This document shows, one piece after another, positions 53,809-63,536 of a stretch of DNA of 64,000 bases. The stretch is from Aureispira sp. CCB-E. Lineage in GTDB: Bacteria; Bacteroidota; Bacteroidia; Chitinophagales; Saprospiraceae. Position 1 is the stretch's first letter. Every line of letters begins with the position of its first letter. The stretch lies in NCBI RefSeq assembly GCF_031326345.1, contig NZ_CP133671.1, positions 2,728,001 to 2,792,000 of the forward strand, given 5' to 3'. The notes under the pieces were generated by a model. That model searched no databases. It was given only the letters and a program-made list of their open reading frames with translations, and was not told the DNA's origin. A program made the position numbers and the translations under genes.

Positions 53809-54378
53809 ATGAAACATAGAATCCTCCTAACAAGTATATTAGTTGTGTTTATATGTGGTTTATCGAAGGCACAGACGGTTCAAGAACTTGCTGATTTGGC
53901 AGCTGATGGTCTTTGTAGTTGTGTTAATGAAACTTATAGTGATATTGACAACGATGTAAAACGAGCAATGGCACGAATTATTAAGTATCAAATGCAAGGG
54001 AATGAAGAGGGAATGGAGAATTATGTGGCTAAACTGCCAACAGATTTGACGACTAGGATAGAAGCACAAGCGTCAATTATGGAAGAAAACGACGACCTTT
54101 TTCAAATGTGTTTGGATGATATGGAGGCAGCAATGGGGGAAATTGATTTTAAAGAAGAACAATACAATGGCATTACAGAGGAAGAATTTACAGAAATGAT
54201 GGTGGCGTCCATGAAAGAGGCAACAGGCTGTAAATTTGCTTATATTCTGATGGAGTTAGGACTGCAAGTTCAAGAAGAAGAGGAAAAAGGTCAGGTAAAA
54301 ATAAGTCAAGTGAAAAAGACGAATGATTCTAAGGAGTCGAGCGATAGCAAGAAATATGAAGGAACTGGAGGGAATTGA
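53809..54378 (+). CDS. Small secreted acidic protein of unknown function
   Basis: A 189-residue exported protein. The signal peptide ends SKAQ at residue 22. The mature chain is helical and acidic with five or six cysteines (LCSCVNET near 35, QMCLDDM near 103, TGCKF near 145), which suggests disulfides in the periplasm or outside the cell. The C-terminus is a low-complexity Lys/Ser/Asp tail. I do not recognise the family. It follows the DUF5916 gene by 82 bp and is convergent with the OmpA-family gene. Confidence 0.55.
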   Translation: MKHRILLTSILVVFICGLSKAQTVQELADLAADGLCSCVNETYSDIDNDVKRAMARIIKYQMQGNEEGMENYVAKLPTDLTTRIEAQASIMEENDDLFQMCLDDMEAAMGEIDFKEEQYNGITEEEFTEMMVASMKEATGCKFAYILMELGLQVQEEEEKGQVKISQVKKTNDSKESSDSKKYEGTGGN

Positions 54379-54406
54379 GATGACCCAGTTCTTTTCTTTA
54401 ATAAAG

Positions 54407-54440
54407 AAGCGTCCAGTTGCCATGCAATTGGACGCTTTAT
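54407..54440. terminator. Bidirectional terminator between convergent genes
   Basis: A 14-bp stem (AAGCGTCCAGTTGC with GCAATTGGACGCTT, one G-U pair) with a very short loop lies between the small secreted protein and the OmpA-family gene. T-rich flanks are present on both sides. Confidence 0.75.
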
Positions 54441-54442
54441 AT

Positions 54443-55462
54443 TTATTCGTTACAATGAATTTTTATTTCCACTCTTCTATTCAAAATACTCCCTTCTTTT
54501 ATCAAAGGTTTTGTAGAACCAAAGTATTCATAATTAATCCGATGTTGTTTGATGCCATACATGGTTAACCAACGTTGAATTTTGACAACACGCTGTTTGG
54601 ATAGTTCTAGATTTCTGTCTTCCGAACCAAAAATATCACTATGCCCATAGAGCGAAATACTTGATTTAGGGTGTTCTCTGAGATAGTTAAAAATAATGTT
54701 CAGCGTTTTATTAGCCGCAATCATTCCTTTGAACTTAGTGCTATTGTCGTGAAATTTAATATTGTCAAGTACCAATAATTGATTACAAGTTAAATCTTCT
54801 GAACTATGTAAATTTTTGTATGCTGTAGCTGCCTTTTCTGTTGGGGAAGGGTTAGTATTGGTTGTTGTTGTTGGGGTTCCTACATACTTCTTCTCAAAGT
54901 TTTCAACTACGCTTTTACTATCCGTTTCATCACCTAGATCTGCATCATTCCAAGTTTTTAATTTTATATTAAAACAATTAAAATGCCTTCGGTTAAATTC
55001 TTGCCCTCTACCTTCGATTAAGTCCGCTTCTTTCATGTCGTCATCAAGGCGAGGAAAATGCACTTCACAACTAAAAATACTATGCCCTATTTTAGATGGA
55101 GGGTCAGCATGAAATGCCTCTGTGCTAACATCTTCTTTGATTAAAACACCATCTCGACGTACGTTTTTTACAGCTGTGATATCAAATTCTTTTTTTACAT
55201 CTCGCCCTCGTAGATACCACGGTGATTCCCCTTCGGGAGGGTAAAAAGTAGCTCCACCAGAACGGGCATTATCACAGACGAATCGAAAGTAAAAAATAGT
55301 ACTATTAGGTGTGTATTCAATTTTGTCTAAGATGTAAGAGTCGAGCCATTTTCTATATACAGGTTTGTGGTCAGTATAGTTGTGCGCTGTCTGAGCACTA
55401 GCGAATTCTGTTACCAGTAGAAACAGTAGAAACAGTATGATATTTGGGGTCGTTTTTTTCAT
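54443..55462 (-). CDS. OmpA-family protein with an unrecognised N-terminal domain (copy 1)
   Basis: A 339-residue exported protein. The signal peptide ends ASAQ at residue 24. Residues of about 30-175 are a domain I do not recognise, shared with the two upstream genes (YILDKIEYT, VRRDGVLI, IFSCEVHF, DLIEGRGQEFNRRHFNCFN). After a short Thr/Pro linker, the C-terminal 115 residues are an OmpA-like peptidoglycan-binding domain (KIKFHDNSTKF-like start, YGHSDIFGSEDRNLELSKQR). This suggests an outer-membrane or periplasmic protein anchored to the cell wall. It is read with its two paralogues, 111 bp apart. Confidence 0.82.
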   Translation of the reverse strand: MKKTTPNIILFLLFLLVTEFASAQTAHNYTDHKPVYRKWLDSYILDKIEYTPNSTIFYFRFVCDNARSGGATFYPPEGESPWYLRGRDVKKEFDITAVKNVRRDGVLIKEDVSTEAFHADPPSKIGHSIFSCEVHFPRLDDDMKEADLIEGRGQEFNRRHFNCFNIKLKTWNDADLGDETDSKSVVENFEKKYVGTPTTTTNTNPSPTEKAATAYKNLHSSEDLTCNQLLVLDNIKFHDNSTKFKGMIAANKTLNIIFNYLREHPKSSISLYGHSDIFGSEDRNLELSKQRVVKIQRWLTMYGIKQHRINYEYFGSTKPLIKEGSILNRRVEIKIHCNE

Positions 55463-55573
55463 AGTTTAAGCATTCTTTGATACGCAAGGCTTATGCATGT
55501 AATTGATTTACAAAACGAAGGCATAGACCAAAATCGTTAAGAAACAAATGACGAACTAAATATTACTTATTAC

Positions 55574-56698
55574 TTACTCACAATTGACTTTTATTTCAAC
55601 CCTTCTATTAATGGGGCTACCTTCAGGCTTTAGCGGTTGATCGGGACCAAACCATTCGTAGTTAATTCTATGTGTTTTAATACCATACATCGTTAGCCAG
55701 CGCTGAATTTTTATGACACGTTGCTTGGACAATTCCATATTACGCTCTTTGGGACCAAAAACATCTGTATGCCCGTAAAGCGTCAAGGTAGATTCTGGAT
55801 GTTCTTTCATGTAATTAAAAAGAATAAAAAGCGTTCGGTTGGCTGCGACCATTCCCTTAAATTTAGTGCTGTTGTCGTGAAACTTAATTTTATCCAAAAC
55901 CAACATTTTACCACATTCAATGTCTTTGTATGACCCTAAGCGACTAATAGAATAATCTTCTTCAGGTTTAGGCTTTGGCTCTGGTTTGGGTTCAGGCTGG
56001 GGTTCAGGTTCAGGGATTGGTTCGGGTTCGGGATCAGGAGTAGGCTCTGGCTTTGGATCAGGCTTTGGTTTGGGCTTTGGTTTGGGTTTGGGTGTTGGGC
56101 TAACATTTCTAGGTTTGGAGTCGACACCATATTTTTTTTCAAAGTCAGAAACTTTTTTATCGCTATCCGATTCTTTTCCAAGGTCGTCATCCCAAGTTTT
56201 TAGGGTAACATTGAAGCAATTGAAGTGATTTTTATTGTATTCTTGACCTTTTCCTTCAATCAAATCGGCAGTCGTTAAATCATTAGGTAAGCGATCAAAG
56301 TGTACTTCACAGCTAAAAACCGTGTATCCACGACCATCGAGTGCAGGAATACTATAAGCAGAGTTGCGTACTTTGGACTTCATGAGCACACCATTTCGGC
56401 GAACATTTCGAATTTCCTTAATATCGAAATTTTTCTTGACATTTCTACCTTTTAGATACCAAGGGTGTTCTCCTCCTGGCGGATAAAAGATGGCATTGGT
56501 ATATTTGCCGCTTTTACAGACAAAACGAAAATAGAAAATCGTTCGACTTTTGGTATACTCAATTTTATCTAAGATATAACTATCCTGCCATTTTCTGTAC
56601 TGCGGCTTAAAATCCGTATACGTTCTTTGTGCCGATAGATTACTTATAGATAATAAGAAGATTATTATTAAAGTAATATGAATTGATATTGCTTTCAT
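55574..56698 (-). CDS. OmpA-family protein with an unrecognised N-terminal domain and Pro-Lys/Pro-Glu linker (copy 2)
   Basis: A 374-residue paralogue of copy 1. The signal peptide ends LSAQ at residue 24. The shared domain spans 28-170. The linker at about 201-247 is a run of Pro-Lys then Pro-Glu then Pro-Lys dipeptides (PTPKPKPKPKPKPDPKPEP and on), expected to be an extended spacer across the periplasm. The OmpA-like domain follows (KIKFHDNSTKFKGMVAANRT, YGHTDVFGPKERNMELSKQR). The DNA of the linker is an imperfect tandem repeat at about 55965-56100, read on the opposite strand as a spurious Gly-rich frame. Confidence 0.85.
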   Translation of the reverse strand: MKAISIHITLIIIFLLSISNLSAQRTYTDFKPQYRKWQDSYILDKIEYTKSRTIFYFRFVCKSGKYTNAIFYPPGGEHPWYLKGRNVKKNFDIKEIRNVRRNGVLMKSKVRNSAYSIPALDGRGYTVFSCEVHFDRLPNDLTTADLIEGKGQEYNKNHFNCFNVTLKTWDDDLGKESDSDKKVSDFEKKYGVDSKPRNVSPTPKPKPKPKPKPDPKPEPTPDPEPEPIPEPEPQPEPKPEPKPKPEEDYSISRLGSYKDIECGKMLVLDKIKFHDNSTKFKGMVAANRTLFILFNYMKEHPESTLTLYGHTDVFGPKERNMELSKQRVIKIQRWLTMYGIKTHRINYEWFGPDQPLKPEGSPINRRVEIKVNCE

Positions 56699-56849
56699 TT
56701 ATTGTCAATTGTTGTTTGGGATTAGAACAGTTTATAAGACCAAGAGCATTAAGTAACTGTTATATAAGAAACAATATTTTTGCCAATATTATTGTTTGTC
56801 GTATGGACTAATGATTTTTGTCAACCAATAGAAGCTGTACGAGTGACTT

Positions 56850-57503
56850 TTACTTCAGTTTAATGTTAAAAAAGTTAAAATGGTTCTTGTTATTGGCTTT
56901 GCCTCTACCTTCAATCAAATGCACTTCTTTACCCCAAGTAGCGGCTGGACGGTCAAAATGGACTCTACAAGTAAAAACAGTTTGTTGATTACTGTTGGTT
57001 TTTATACTCAATGGATAATCTTTTAATTCTAGAGTTTCTAACTGACCATCTTTTTTTATCCTGCGAACCGATTTAAAAGATTGTCGCCGCCCTGTGAGTG
57101 TATTTTTTAAAAACCAATGATCGGCATGATTTCTAGGATAAAAAATAGCATTGGAATAGGATTGAGGCTCAAAATAAATCGCTAAAGAAAAAATTATTTC
57201 TGTTTCTGTATAAACTATTTTTTCAAGCACATAGTTCGGTTTAGAAGATTTGTACTGAGGAGTTTCATCAATGGTTGCTTTACCTTGATAATCCTCAAAC
57301 ATGTCTTCATTGTCATTTTCAAGGATAATGGTAGGTGAAACAGACGAAGATGGTTTGGTCTTGGATAAGTTGTCTTCAACATATTCTACTTTTGGAACAA
57401 TAACTTTAGAAGTTCTGCTTCTGCCAAATTGTGCGAATAGATGATCTGATATTCCTATTATTAGGAATAGTATAAAAAATATAGTGCAAGACTTCTTTAT
57501 CAT
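56850..57503 (-). CDS. Exported paralogue carrying only the unrecognised domain (copy 3)
   Basis: A 217-residue exported protein with a signal peptide ending LFAQ at residue 25. Residues of about 85-217 are the same domain as in the two OmpA-family neighbours: YVLEKIVYTETEIIFSL, SNAIFYPRNHADHWFLK, SVRRIKKDG, VFTCRVHFDR and LIEGRGKANNKNHFNFFN. No OmpA-like domain follows, and the protein stops soon after the last conserved motif. Residues 30-84 are a spacer specific to this copy. It may be the simplest form of the family, or a truncated one; no frameshift remnant of an OmpA domain is seen downstream. Confidence 0.7.
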   Translation of the reverse strand: MIKKSCTIFFILFLIIGISDHLFAQFGRSRTSKVIVPKVEYVEDNLSKTKPSSSVSPTIILENDNEDMFEDYQGKATIDETPQYKSSKPNYVLEKIVYTETEIIFSLAIYFEPQSYSNAIFYPRNHADHWFLKNTLTGRRQSFKSVRRIKKDGQLETLELKDYPLSIKTNSNQQTVFTCRVHFDRPAATWGKEVHLIEGRGKANNKNHFNFFNIKLK

Positions 57504-57623
57504 AATTTGATATAGGTTTTAGCTTAAATAGCTAACTATTAGCAATGTGCAAGCGTATGAGTTAATGAAGGGTTGTGGCTTGGGTTTAGTTCTGTGTAGT
57601 TGAGTGGAATACAACCTTGATAT

Positions 57624-58391
57624 CTAATTTAACAAAAAATCAGTTAAAACTTCTAAAAAGAGTTTAGGTTGTTCGGCATGAACCCAGTGGCCTGCTTTTT
57701 CAATTGTTTTTAAAACAGCATTGGGAAAATACGTTTTATACGTCTCAAATTCTTCTGGTAAAATATAATTGGATTGGGCACCTTTAATGAAAAGAGTAGG
57801 GTGTTCAAAAGGAGCTGACAAATTTCCTTTATCCAAAATATGCTGATATGCACCATGAATAACAGGTAAATTCATTTTCCATTCATAATGTTGCGTTTCT
57901 TTATTGATGCTAAGATTTTTTAGAATAAACTGTCGAACACTATAAGAATCAATTTTTTCTTGAAGCAATTGATCGGCTTGTTTTCTAGATTCCAACTCTT
58001 TTAGATCCAAGGAAAATAAGGCTTCAAAAATTGTTTGATGATTTCCTTTATAAGTCTTGGGAGCAATATCTACAACGACTAATTTTTGAATCAAATCTGG
58101 TTCTTCAGATGCTAATTGCATGGCGACTTTTCCTCCCATGGAGTGCCCAACTACATGAGCTTCATAAATCCAGTTGTTTTCCATAAATTCACGAATGTCA
58201 TTAGCCATAATCGTGTAATCAAACTCATCAGAGTGAGGAGAGCGTCCATGATTTCTAAGATCAATAATAAAAACCATAAAATGTTCTGCTAATTTTTTTG
58301 CAATCGTTTGCCAGTTGTCTAAGGTGCCAAACATACCGTGTAAAATCAAAACAGGGTCTCCTTCTCCAAATACTTTATAATTCAGTTGCAT
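57624..58391 (-). CDS. Alpha/beta hydrolase, YbfF-like esterase
   Basis: A 255-residue cytoplasmic esterase of the YbfF type. The oxyanion region HGMFGTLDNW (18-27), the LRNHGRSPHS loop and the nucleophile Ser84 in GHSMGG are typical, and the catalytic His lies in AGHWVHAEQP near the end. YbfF hydrolyses short-chain acyl-CoA and related thioesters and esters. The true substrate in this organism is unknown. It is monocistronic as far as can be seen, between the propeller gene and the shared-domain cluster. Confidence 0.85.
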   Translation of the reverse strand: MQLNYKVFGEGDPVLILHGMFGTLDNWQTIAKKLAEHFMVFIIDLRNHGRSPHSDEFDYTIMANDIREFMENNWIYEAHVVGHSMGGKVAMQLASEEPDLIQKLVVVDIAPKTYKGNHQTIFEALFSLDLKELESRKQADQLLQEKIDSYSVRQFILKNLSINKETQHYEWKMNLPVIHGAYQHILDKGNLSAPFEHPTLFIKGAQSNYILPEEFETYKTYFPNAVLKTIEKAGHWVHAEQPKLFLEVLTDFLLN

Positions 58392-58628
58392 GTTAATAGT
58401 TTAATAAGATTGATTGTCAAAGAACTGCAATTGTTCTGCCAATAAGTGATAGGATGCCACTCAATTGGGCAACTACATTTATCAATTATTCATAAAAGGG
58501 TATAACAAAAACACAGAAAAACAAGGTGCAGCTCATCTATCTAATAATACAATTTTGAGTGGCTAAAGTTCCACAAAAAAATGCGCATCTTGGATAAATT
58601 CACTATATTTTATATATCCTTGTGTTAT

Positions 58629-60173
58629 TTAAGGAGTCTTGTCCCAATTGGGCAAACTATTTAAGACTTCTTGTTTGGTCATTTTTTGAGACGAACCTCC
58701 AAAAATAGTATAGATTCCTGGTTGGTCAGTTTTTAAGCGCAATTCGTGAGATTCTGGTAAGTTATGTATGGTGTTGGATAAAGCACTGTAACCTAAAATT
58801 TCTGTACTAATCTCATTTTCTCTAGCGTTTTTTTGAGGAATGATTTTATCATCATAAGCCCAATAAATGTTCCCTTCACCTCGTACACTAAAGCCTGTTT
58901 CTGCAAATACATAGTGACCAGTTGATGTGAATTCGTTATCAATATAAACACGGCTGATAGGACATGGCGCAATGATTTTTAGAGTTCTTTTAGTGCCAAC
59001 GATAAGAGCCTTTTTGGTAGGATGAAATCGAGTTGTGTGCGCATCAAAAGCATTTGGAGTTTCAGCCTGCACAATAGGACTTTGACTATCTAAGTCCCAT
59101 AGGTTAATATGATTTGAATTAAACATGACCATAGACCAATCAGGGCTAAAAGAAAAATGTCCGTTGCTGCTTCCTTGATTTTGAGTAATATAATGAATGG
59201 AATTTAAGTTGGATTCAATTCTAAAAATTCGACCATTACGTCCAATACTAGTAATGAGATCTCCATTTTGTTGTACGGCTAATTCGTGCAACGGAAAATT
59301 TGATCGTTTAGAACCTTTGTCATCTAATTTTTGCGTAAGAATTGCATTAATCCTTTCACCAAAATCAGCCACTCGAACCAACTGAAAGGTACTAGTTTTG
59401 TACTGAGCGATTTGAGCTTTGCAGTTGCTAATATAGATATATTGACCGTCAGGGCTAAAGGCAAAATGATGTTTTTGATCACACTTTGTCCACTCAAAAT
59501 CATCGGGAATTGCTCTTTTAGAAGCTTTGATAGTTCCAGTGACAGGGTCAATGATAATTAGTTGTTCTTCGAGACTTGCTTTGCATTGATTTTCATCAAA
59601 ACCATGATTTTTGAACCAGATAGCCAATTGTGTGCCATCGGGAGAGTAAACAACACTAGAAGGGTAGAGCGTTGTATTTTCCATGACATCCATAAAATAA
59701 GAAGCCTCATAACAATCTGGCACCCGCTTAATTCTTAATAGAACTCGACCATCTTTGGTATCTCTAATTTCTAATTTTTTGCTGCCTGTTTTAATGTAAT
59801 TATAACAAATAGCAATCGTTCTTCCATCAGGACTAGCTGCCATGTCTAGAATATAACTATAACTTAATTTAACTTTCCATTTTTCCGAAAAATCGCTAGC
59901 AGAGAAATGATATAGATAACCACTGTTATCGACGGTATATATTCCACCCTTTTGATCTGTATCAACATAAATAATTTTACTTTGGTTCGATGGATCAGAC
60001 AATTCAAAATTAGCCAAACAAGCCCATTGAAATTTTTCTGTTCCCATAGGAAAAGATTCTTTGCTTTGAATAGGAATAAGTGCTAGTCCTATTTGACTTG
60101 TTGTTGTTGTACAAAAATAGCAGCTGATGGCAAAAATTAACCAACAGGTTCTTATATGTTGAAGATTAAACAT
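58629..60173 (-). CDS. Secreted WD40-like beta-propeller protein
   Basis: A 514-residue exported protein. The N-terminus is a hydrophobic signal ending at about residue 27 (...CTTTTSQ). The rest is a WD40-like propeller with repeats such as DMAASPDGRTIAICYN, VVYSPDGTQLAIWF, HFAFSPDGQYIYIS, FSFSPDWSMVMFNS with NLWDLDS, and TRFHPTKKALIVGTKRTLKI. There is no sorting domain, so it is probably periplasmic. The function is unknown; propellers of this kind commonly act as binding scaffolds. It has no close neighbour on its strand. Confidence 0.7.
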   Translation of the reverse strand: MFNLQHIRTCWLIFAISCYFCTTTTSQIGLALIPIQSKESFPMGTEKFQWACLANFELSDPSNQSKIIYVDTDQKGGIYTVDNSGYLYHFSASDFSEKWKVKLSYSYILDMAASPDGRTIAICYNYIKTGSKKLEIRDTKDGRVLLRIKRVPDCYEASYFMDVMENTTLYPSSVVYSPDGTQLAIWFKNHGFDENQCKASLEEQLIIIDPVTGTIKASKRAIPDDFEWTKCDQKHHFAFSPDGQYIYISNCKAQIAQYKTSTFQLVRVADFGERINAILTQKLDDKGSKRSNFPLHELAVQQNGDLITSIGRNGRIFRIESNLNSIHYITQNQGSSNGHFSFSPDWSMVMFNSNHINLWDLDSQSPIVQAETPNAFDAHTTRFHPTKKALIVGTKRTLKIIAPCPISRVYIDNEFTSTGHYVFAETGFSVRGEGNIYWAYDDKIIPQKNARENEISTEILGYSALSNTIHNLPESHELRLKTDQPGIYTIFGGSSQKMTKQEVLNSLPNWDKTP

Positions 60174-60625
60174 TGTTGAATTTCAATAACGTTATTGTAA
60201 GAATATGTTTAAAATTTATGTTCTTCAAAAACAATAGTTTTGGCAAAAATGAGCTGGTTTTAGTGCCTAAAAAAGCTCTTTTTTCAGTACTATCAAGATT
60301 CAAAAAAACAGTCAATAGGGGCGAAATCAAGCATTTGTAGTTTGAAAATAGAATTTAAACATGCTCTAAGAATGATATTTAATACAAAATTGGTTCCAAT
60401 GCAATTGCTTGAGCATATGGAACGTCAGGTTTAAGCTGTCTTGTATTAAAGTAAAAATAAGAAAAAAGCTTCGTTTGAACTAAAAATTTTATCTGATTCA
60501 ACAAACAGAAATACTTTCCGACTGTTTAAGATTTATATGTGCTATATTAGCCCTTCACAACACCAAAATCTGTCTCAAAATAGACTATTTTTTAAGAACA
60601 GTCTAAATAGATAAAAATAACAAAA
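60174..60625. other. Divergent intergenic region upstream of the UbiD-family gene
   Basis: AT-rich DNA between divergent genes. I see no gene, repeat or convincing promoter in it. Confidence 0.4.
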
Positions 60626-62458
60626 ATGAGCTATAAAAGTTTAAAGGATTGCGTAAGAGATTTGGAAAAAAATGGTAAATTACTAAGGATTAAATCTGAG
60701 GTGGATCCAAATTTAGAAATGGCAGAAATTCATCGCCGAGTATTTGATGCAAAAGGACCCGCTATTTTTTATGAAAATGTAAAAGGAAGCCCTTTTCCTG
60801 CTCTATCTAATCTATACGGAACAAAAGAACGGACTCGTTTCTTATTTCGACATACGATGGAAAATGTTCAAAAAGTCATCGAATTAAAAATTGATCCTAT
60901 TCAATTGCTTAAAAAGCCAAGCAGGTATTGGAGAGCGCCGTTTACAGCGTTGACAGGCTTGCCTCAAAAAGCACGTTTTAGCAAACCAATTTTGTTTGGT
61001 GAAACAAAGATTAGTCAATTGCCGCAAGTAAAATCTTGGGGGATGGATGGCGGTGCTTTTGTGACGCTTCCACAAGTTTTTTCTATGGGACCTCAGTCAA
61101 AGGATATTATGAAATCCAATTTGGGAATGTATCGAATTCAGTTGTCAGGAAATGATTATCAAATGGACAAAGAAATTGGATTGCATTATCAATTGCATCG
61201 TGGTATTGGGGTGCATCACAAGGCCTATAATAATTCAGATGAACCTTTTAAAGTTTCAATTTTTGTAGGAGGTCCTCCGTCTAATGCTTTTTCTGCAATT
61301 ATGCCATTACCTGAGAATTTGTCAGAATTGACGTTTGCAGGTTTGTTGAATGGGCGTCGTTTTCGGTATTTTCAACAAAATGGATATACCCTATCAGCGG
61401 ATGCTGATTTTTGTATTACGGGGACTGTTGTGAAAAATAAAAAAATGCCAGAAGGACCTTTTGGAGATCACTTGGGGTATTATAGTTTAAAACATGATTT
61501 TCCTGTTATGGAGGTGGATAAGGTGTACCATCGAAAGGATGCTATTTGGCATTTTACGGTAGTAGGGAGACCACCTGCGGAAGATTCTAGTTTTGGATAT
61601 TTGATACATGAGTTGGTCAAAGAACTAGCACCGCAAGAATTTCCAGGCTTAAAAGATGTTAATGCTGTAGATGCTGCTGGCGTACATCCGTTGTTGTTAG
61701 CCATTGGCAGCGAACGGTACATGCCTTTTCGTGAACGCCGACCAGAGGAGTTGCTGACAATTGCCAATCACTTGTTGGGAAAGGGGCAGACAACGTTAGC
61801 TAAATATTTGTTCATTGCCGACCATAGCGATGACCCTAAATTAGATACGCATAATATTGAGCATTATTTTAATCATGTGTTGGAGCGAGTTGATTGGACT
61901 AGAGATTTACATTTTCAAACTAAAACGACGATTGATACCTTAGATTATTCTGGCGATGGTTGGAATGCAGGATCCAAAGTGGTGGTGGCTTGTTGTGGAG
62001 ACAAAAAGCGTTTGTTAAAAGCAGAATTGCCCGAAAATTTTGATTTACCTGATGGTTTTTCTAAGCCTAAATTTGTACAAAAAGGAATTTTGGCGATTCA
62101 AGCAATGCCTTATACCGATCATGAATCTGGGCAGAAAGCCATCCACCAATTAGAACAGTATTTGGAGCGTTATGATTGGCAACACGTTCCTATGGTTTTG
62201 GTAGTGGATGATAGCGATTTTGTTACACAAACCTTGAATAATTTTCTTTGGGTGACTTTTACTCGTTCCAATCCTTCGCACGATATTCATGGTGTGCATA
62301 GTTTTATAGAGCATAAACATTGGGGATGTAGAGGTGCCTTGATTATTGATGCTAGAATCAAACCGCATCATGCTCCGCCTTTGATTGTTGATGAAAAGGT
62401 AAAATTGAAAGTGGATAAACTGTTCTCTAAAGGAGGGGAGCTGTATAATAAAATCTAA
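60626..62458 (+). CDS. UbiD-family decarboxylase (prenylated-FMN dependent)
   Basis: A 610-residue member of the UbiD family, which decarboxylates aromatic or unsaturated acids with prenylated FMN supplied by a UbiX-type prenyltransferase. Family motifs are SKPILFG, SNLGMYRIQLSGNDYQMDKEIGLHYQLHRG and EGPFGDHLGYYSLK, whose Glu276 and Asp281 correspond to the conserved acidic pair. In Bacteroidota the enzyme is often annotated as part of menaquinone synthesis by the futalosine route (MqnP/MqnL type), but the substrate is not determined by sequence alone. The length is greater than that of E. coli UbiD. A UbiX partner is not in the window. Confidence 0.85.
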   Translation: MSYKSLKDCVRDLEKNGKLLRIKSEVDPNLEMAEIHRRVFDAKGPAIFYENVKGSPFPALSNLYGTKERTRFLFRHTMENVQKVIELKIDPIQLLKKPSRYWRAPFTALTGLPQKARFSKPILFGETKISQLPQVKSWGMDGGAFVTLPQVFSMGPQSKDIMKSNLGMYRIQLSGNDYQMDKEIGLHYQLHRGIGVHHKAYNNSDEPFKVSIFVGGPPSNAFSAIMPLPENLSELTFAGLLNGRRFRYFQQNGYTLSADADFCITGTVVKNKKMPEGPFGDHLGYYSLKHDFPVMEVDKVYHRKDAIWHFTVVGRPPAEDSSFGYLIHELVKELAPQEFPGLKDVNAVDAAGVHPLLLAIGSERYMPFRERRPEELLTIANHLLGKGQTTLAKYLFIADHSDDPKLDTHNIEHYFNHVLERVDWTRDLHFQTKTTIDTLDYSGDGWNAGSKVVVACCGDKKRLLKAELPENFDLPDGFSKPKFVQKGILAIQAMPYTDHESGQKAIHQLEQYLERYDWQHVPMVLVVDDSDFVTQTLNNFLWVTFTRSNPSHDIHGVHSFIEHKHWGCRGALIIDARIKPHHAPPLIVDEKVKLKVDKLFSKGGELYNKI

Positions 62459-62793
62459 ATCACTTATTTTTAGTTTTATTTTACTCAGTCTGAAAAATAT
62501 TGCAATTTGTTTTTGCAACTTGTTGTTCAATAATATTAATATTTTGTTAATGACTCCCGACTCTTTTAGGATAAGTTGTTGGAAGGGAGTTGTATTTTTA
62601 GATGCAAAGTATTTATCTTTCTAAGAACTTAGAAAATGCCTGCTTTTGTAGTAATTTGCAGTTTGATGAAAGAAAGCATTAATGATTTCTAGCTTATTTT
62701 TAATAACCTTATGCTAATCATAGGATTTAGCAATAAGTACTTATTAAGGAGAATATTAGAGCTATTTTCAAAACAAGATTAGGAGTAGAAAAT
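62459..62793. other. Intergenic region upstream of the lipoprotein gene
   Basis: Contains a small TTGCAA palindrome near 62499. Otherwise no signal is supported. Confidence 0.35.
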
Positions 62794-63456
62794 ATGAAAA
62801 AGGTTACTTTAATTTTAATATGTTTAGCGGGTTTCCTATATTGTTGTAATAGTAATTTGGCACATCAGGAGGTTGATGAAGATGGTGAAGTTATCATAGA
62901 AGATGAGTTTACAAAAGGCGAAATTGATTTGGAAGACACCCTGCGCTTGACAGAAGGCAAAATACCAGAGAATTGGATTAAAATGCCTTTGTTGGACAAT
63001 GGTTATTATATTGCTTTTCCAAAAGAACCAACGAGGAAAGAACGAAAAAGTAGCCGAAGGATTGACTACAAACTTAAAAGAAGTAAGTACCGCTTGAGTT
63101 GTAATTTGACAGATTTATTGGAAGAACCCTCTTTTCAAGAAAATAAGCAGTATAGAGAAGAATATTATACGGCTATTGTAGATGATTTGGCAGAAGGGAT
63201 TGATGGTGTTGTAGAAGCTCAAGATTTATTTTATAGTCAAAATATCTATGAAGGAGTTCGTGCAACAATTGTGGCTGAAGACGTTCGCATTTATCTACAA
63301 TGTATTATTATAGAATCCATTTTATATACCATAAGTTTGACTTTATTTGATGACGAAAAACCTGTATATTTGCAACTTCGAGACAAGTTTTTTTACTCTT
63401 TTGGCAATGAACTGTACCGAAATAAGACCGAGCGAGATAGTAGTCAGCAAAAATGA
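62794..63456 (+). CDS. Putative lipoprotein of unknown function
   Basis: A 220-residue exported protein. The hydrophobic N-terminus ends FLYCC, so Cys17 or Cys18 could be lipidated, although Tyr at the -1 position of a Cys17 lipobox is unusual. The mature part is acidic at first (DEDGEVIIEDEF), then mixed alpha/beta with WIKMPLLDNGYYIAFPKEPTRKE and a C-terminal VYLQLRDKFFYSF. The layout of a small alpha/beta domain after an acidic spacer resembles other Bacteroidota lipoproteins of unknown role. Its neighbours give no hint. Confidence 0.5.
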   Translation: MKKVTLILICLAGFLYCCNSNLAHQEVDEDGEVIIEDEFTKGEIDLEDTLRLTEGKIPENWIKMPLLDNGYYIAFPKEPTRKERKSSRRIDYKLKRSKYRLSCNLTDLLEEPSFQENKQYREEYYTAIVDDLAEGIDGVVEAQDLFYSQNIYEGVRATIVAEDVRIYLQCIIIESILYTISLTLFDDEKPVYLQLRDKFFYSFGNELYRNKTERDSSQQK

Positions 63457-63496
63457 TGGCATGGTGCCAATGTATTCGGTTCTTTAGCAATCCTTG

Positions 63497-63536
63497 TTAG
63501 CTGTGCGGCTACTTCATGAATGTGCGCAGTTGATGC
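63497..63536. repeat. Fragment of the interspersed repeat
   Basis: TTAGCTGTGCGGCTACTTCA is followed by TGAATGTGCGCAGTTGAT, the same two modules as at 31196 and 31271. It lies between the lipoprotein gene and the NAD(P)HX gene. Confidence 0.5.

Noticed and set aside
55986-56228. Glycine/serine-rich plus-strand open frame
   Set aside because: It is the antisense reading of the Pro-Lys/Pro-Glu linker of the OmpA-family gene.
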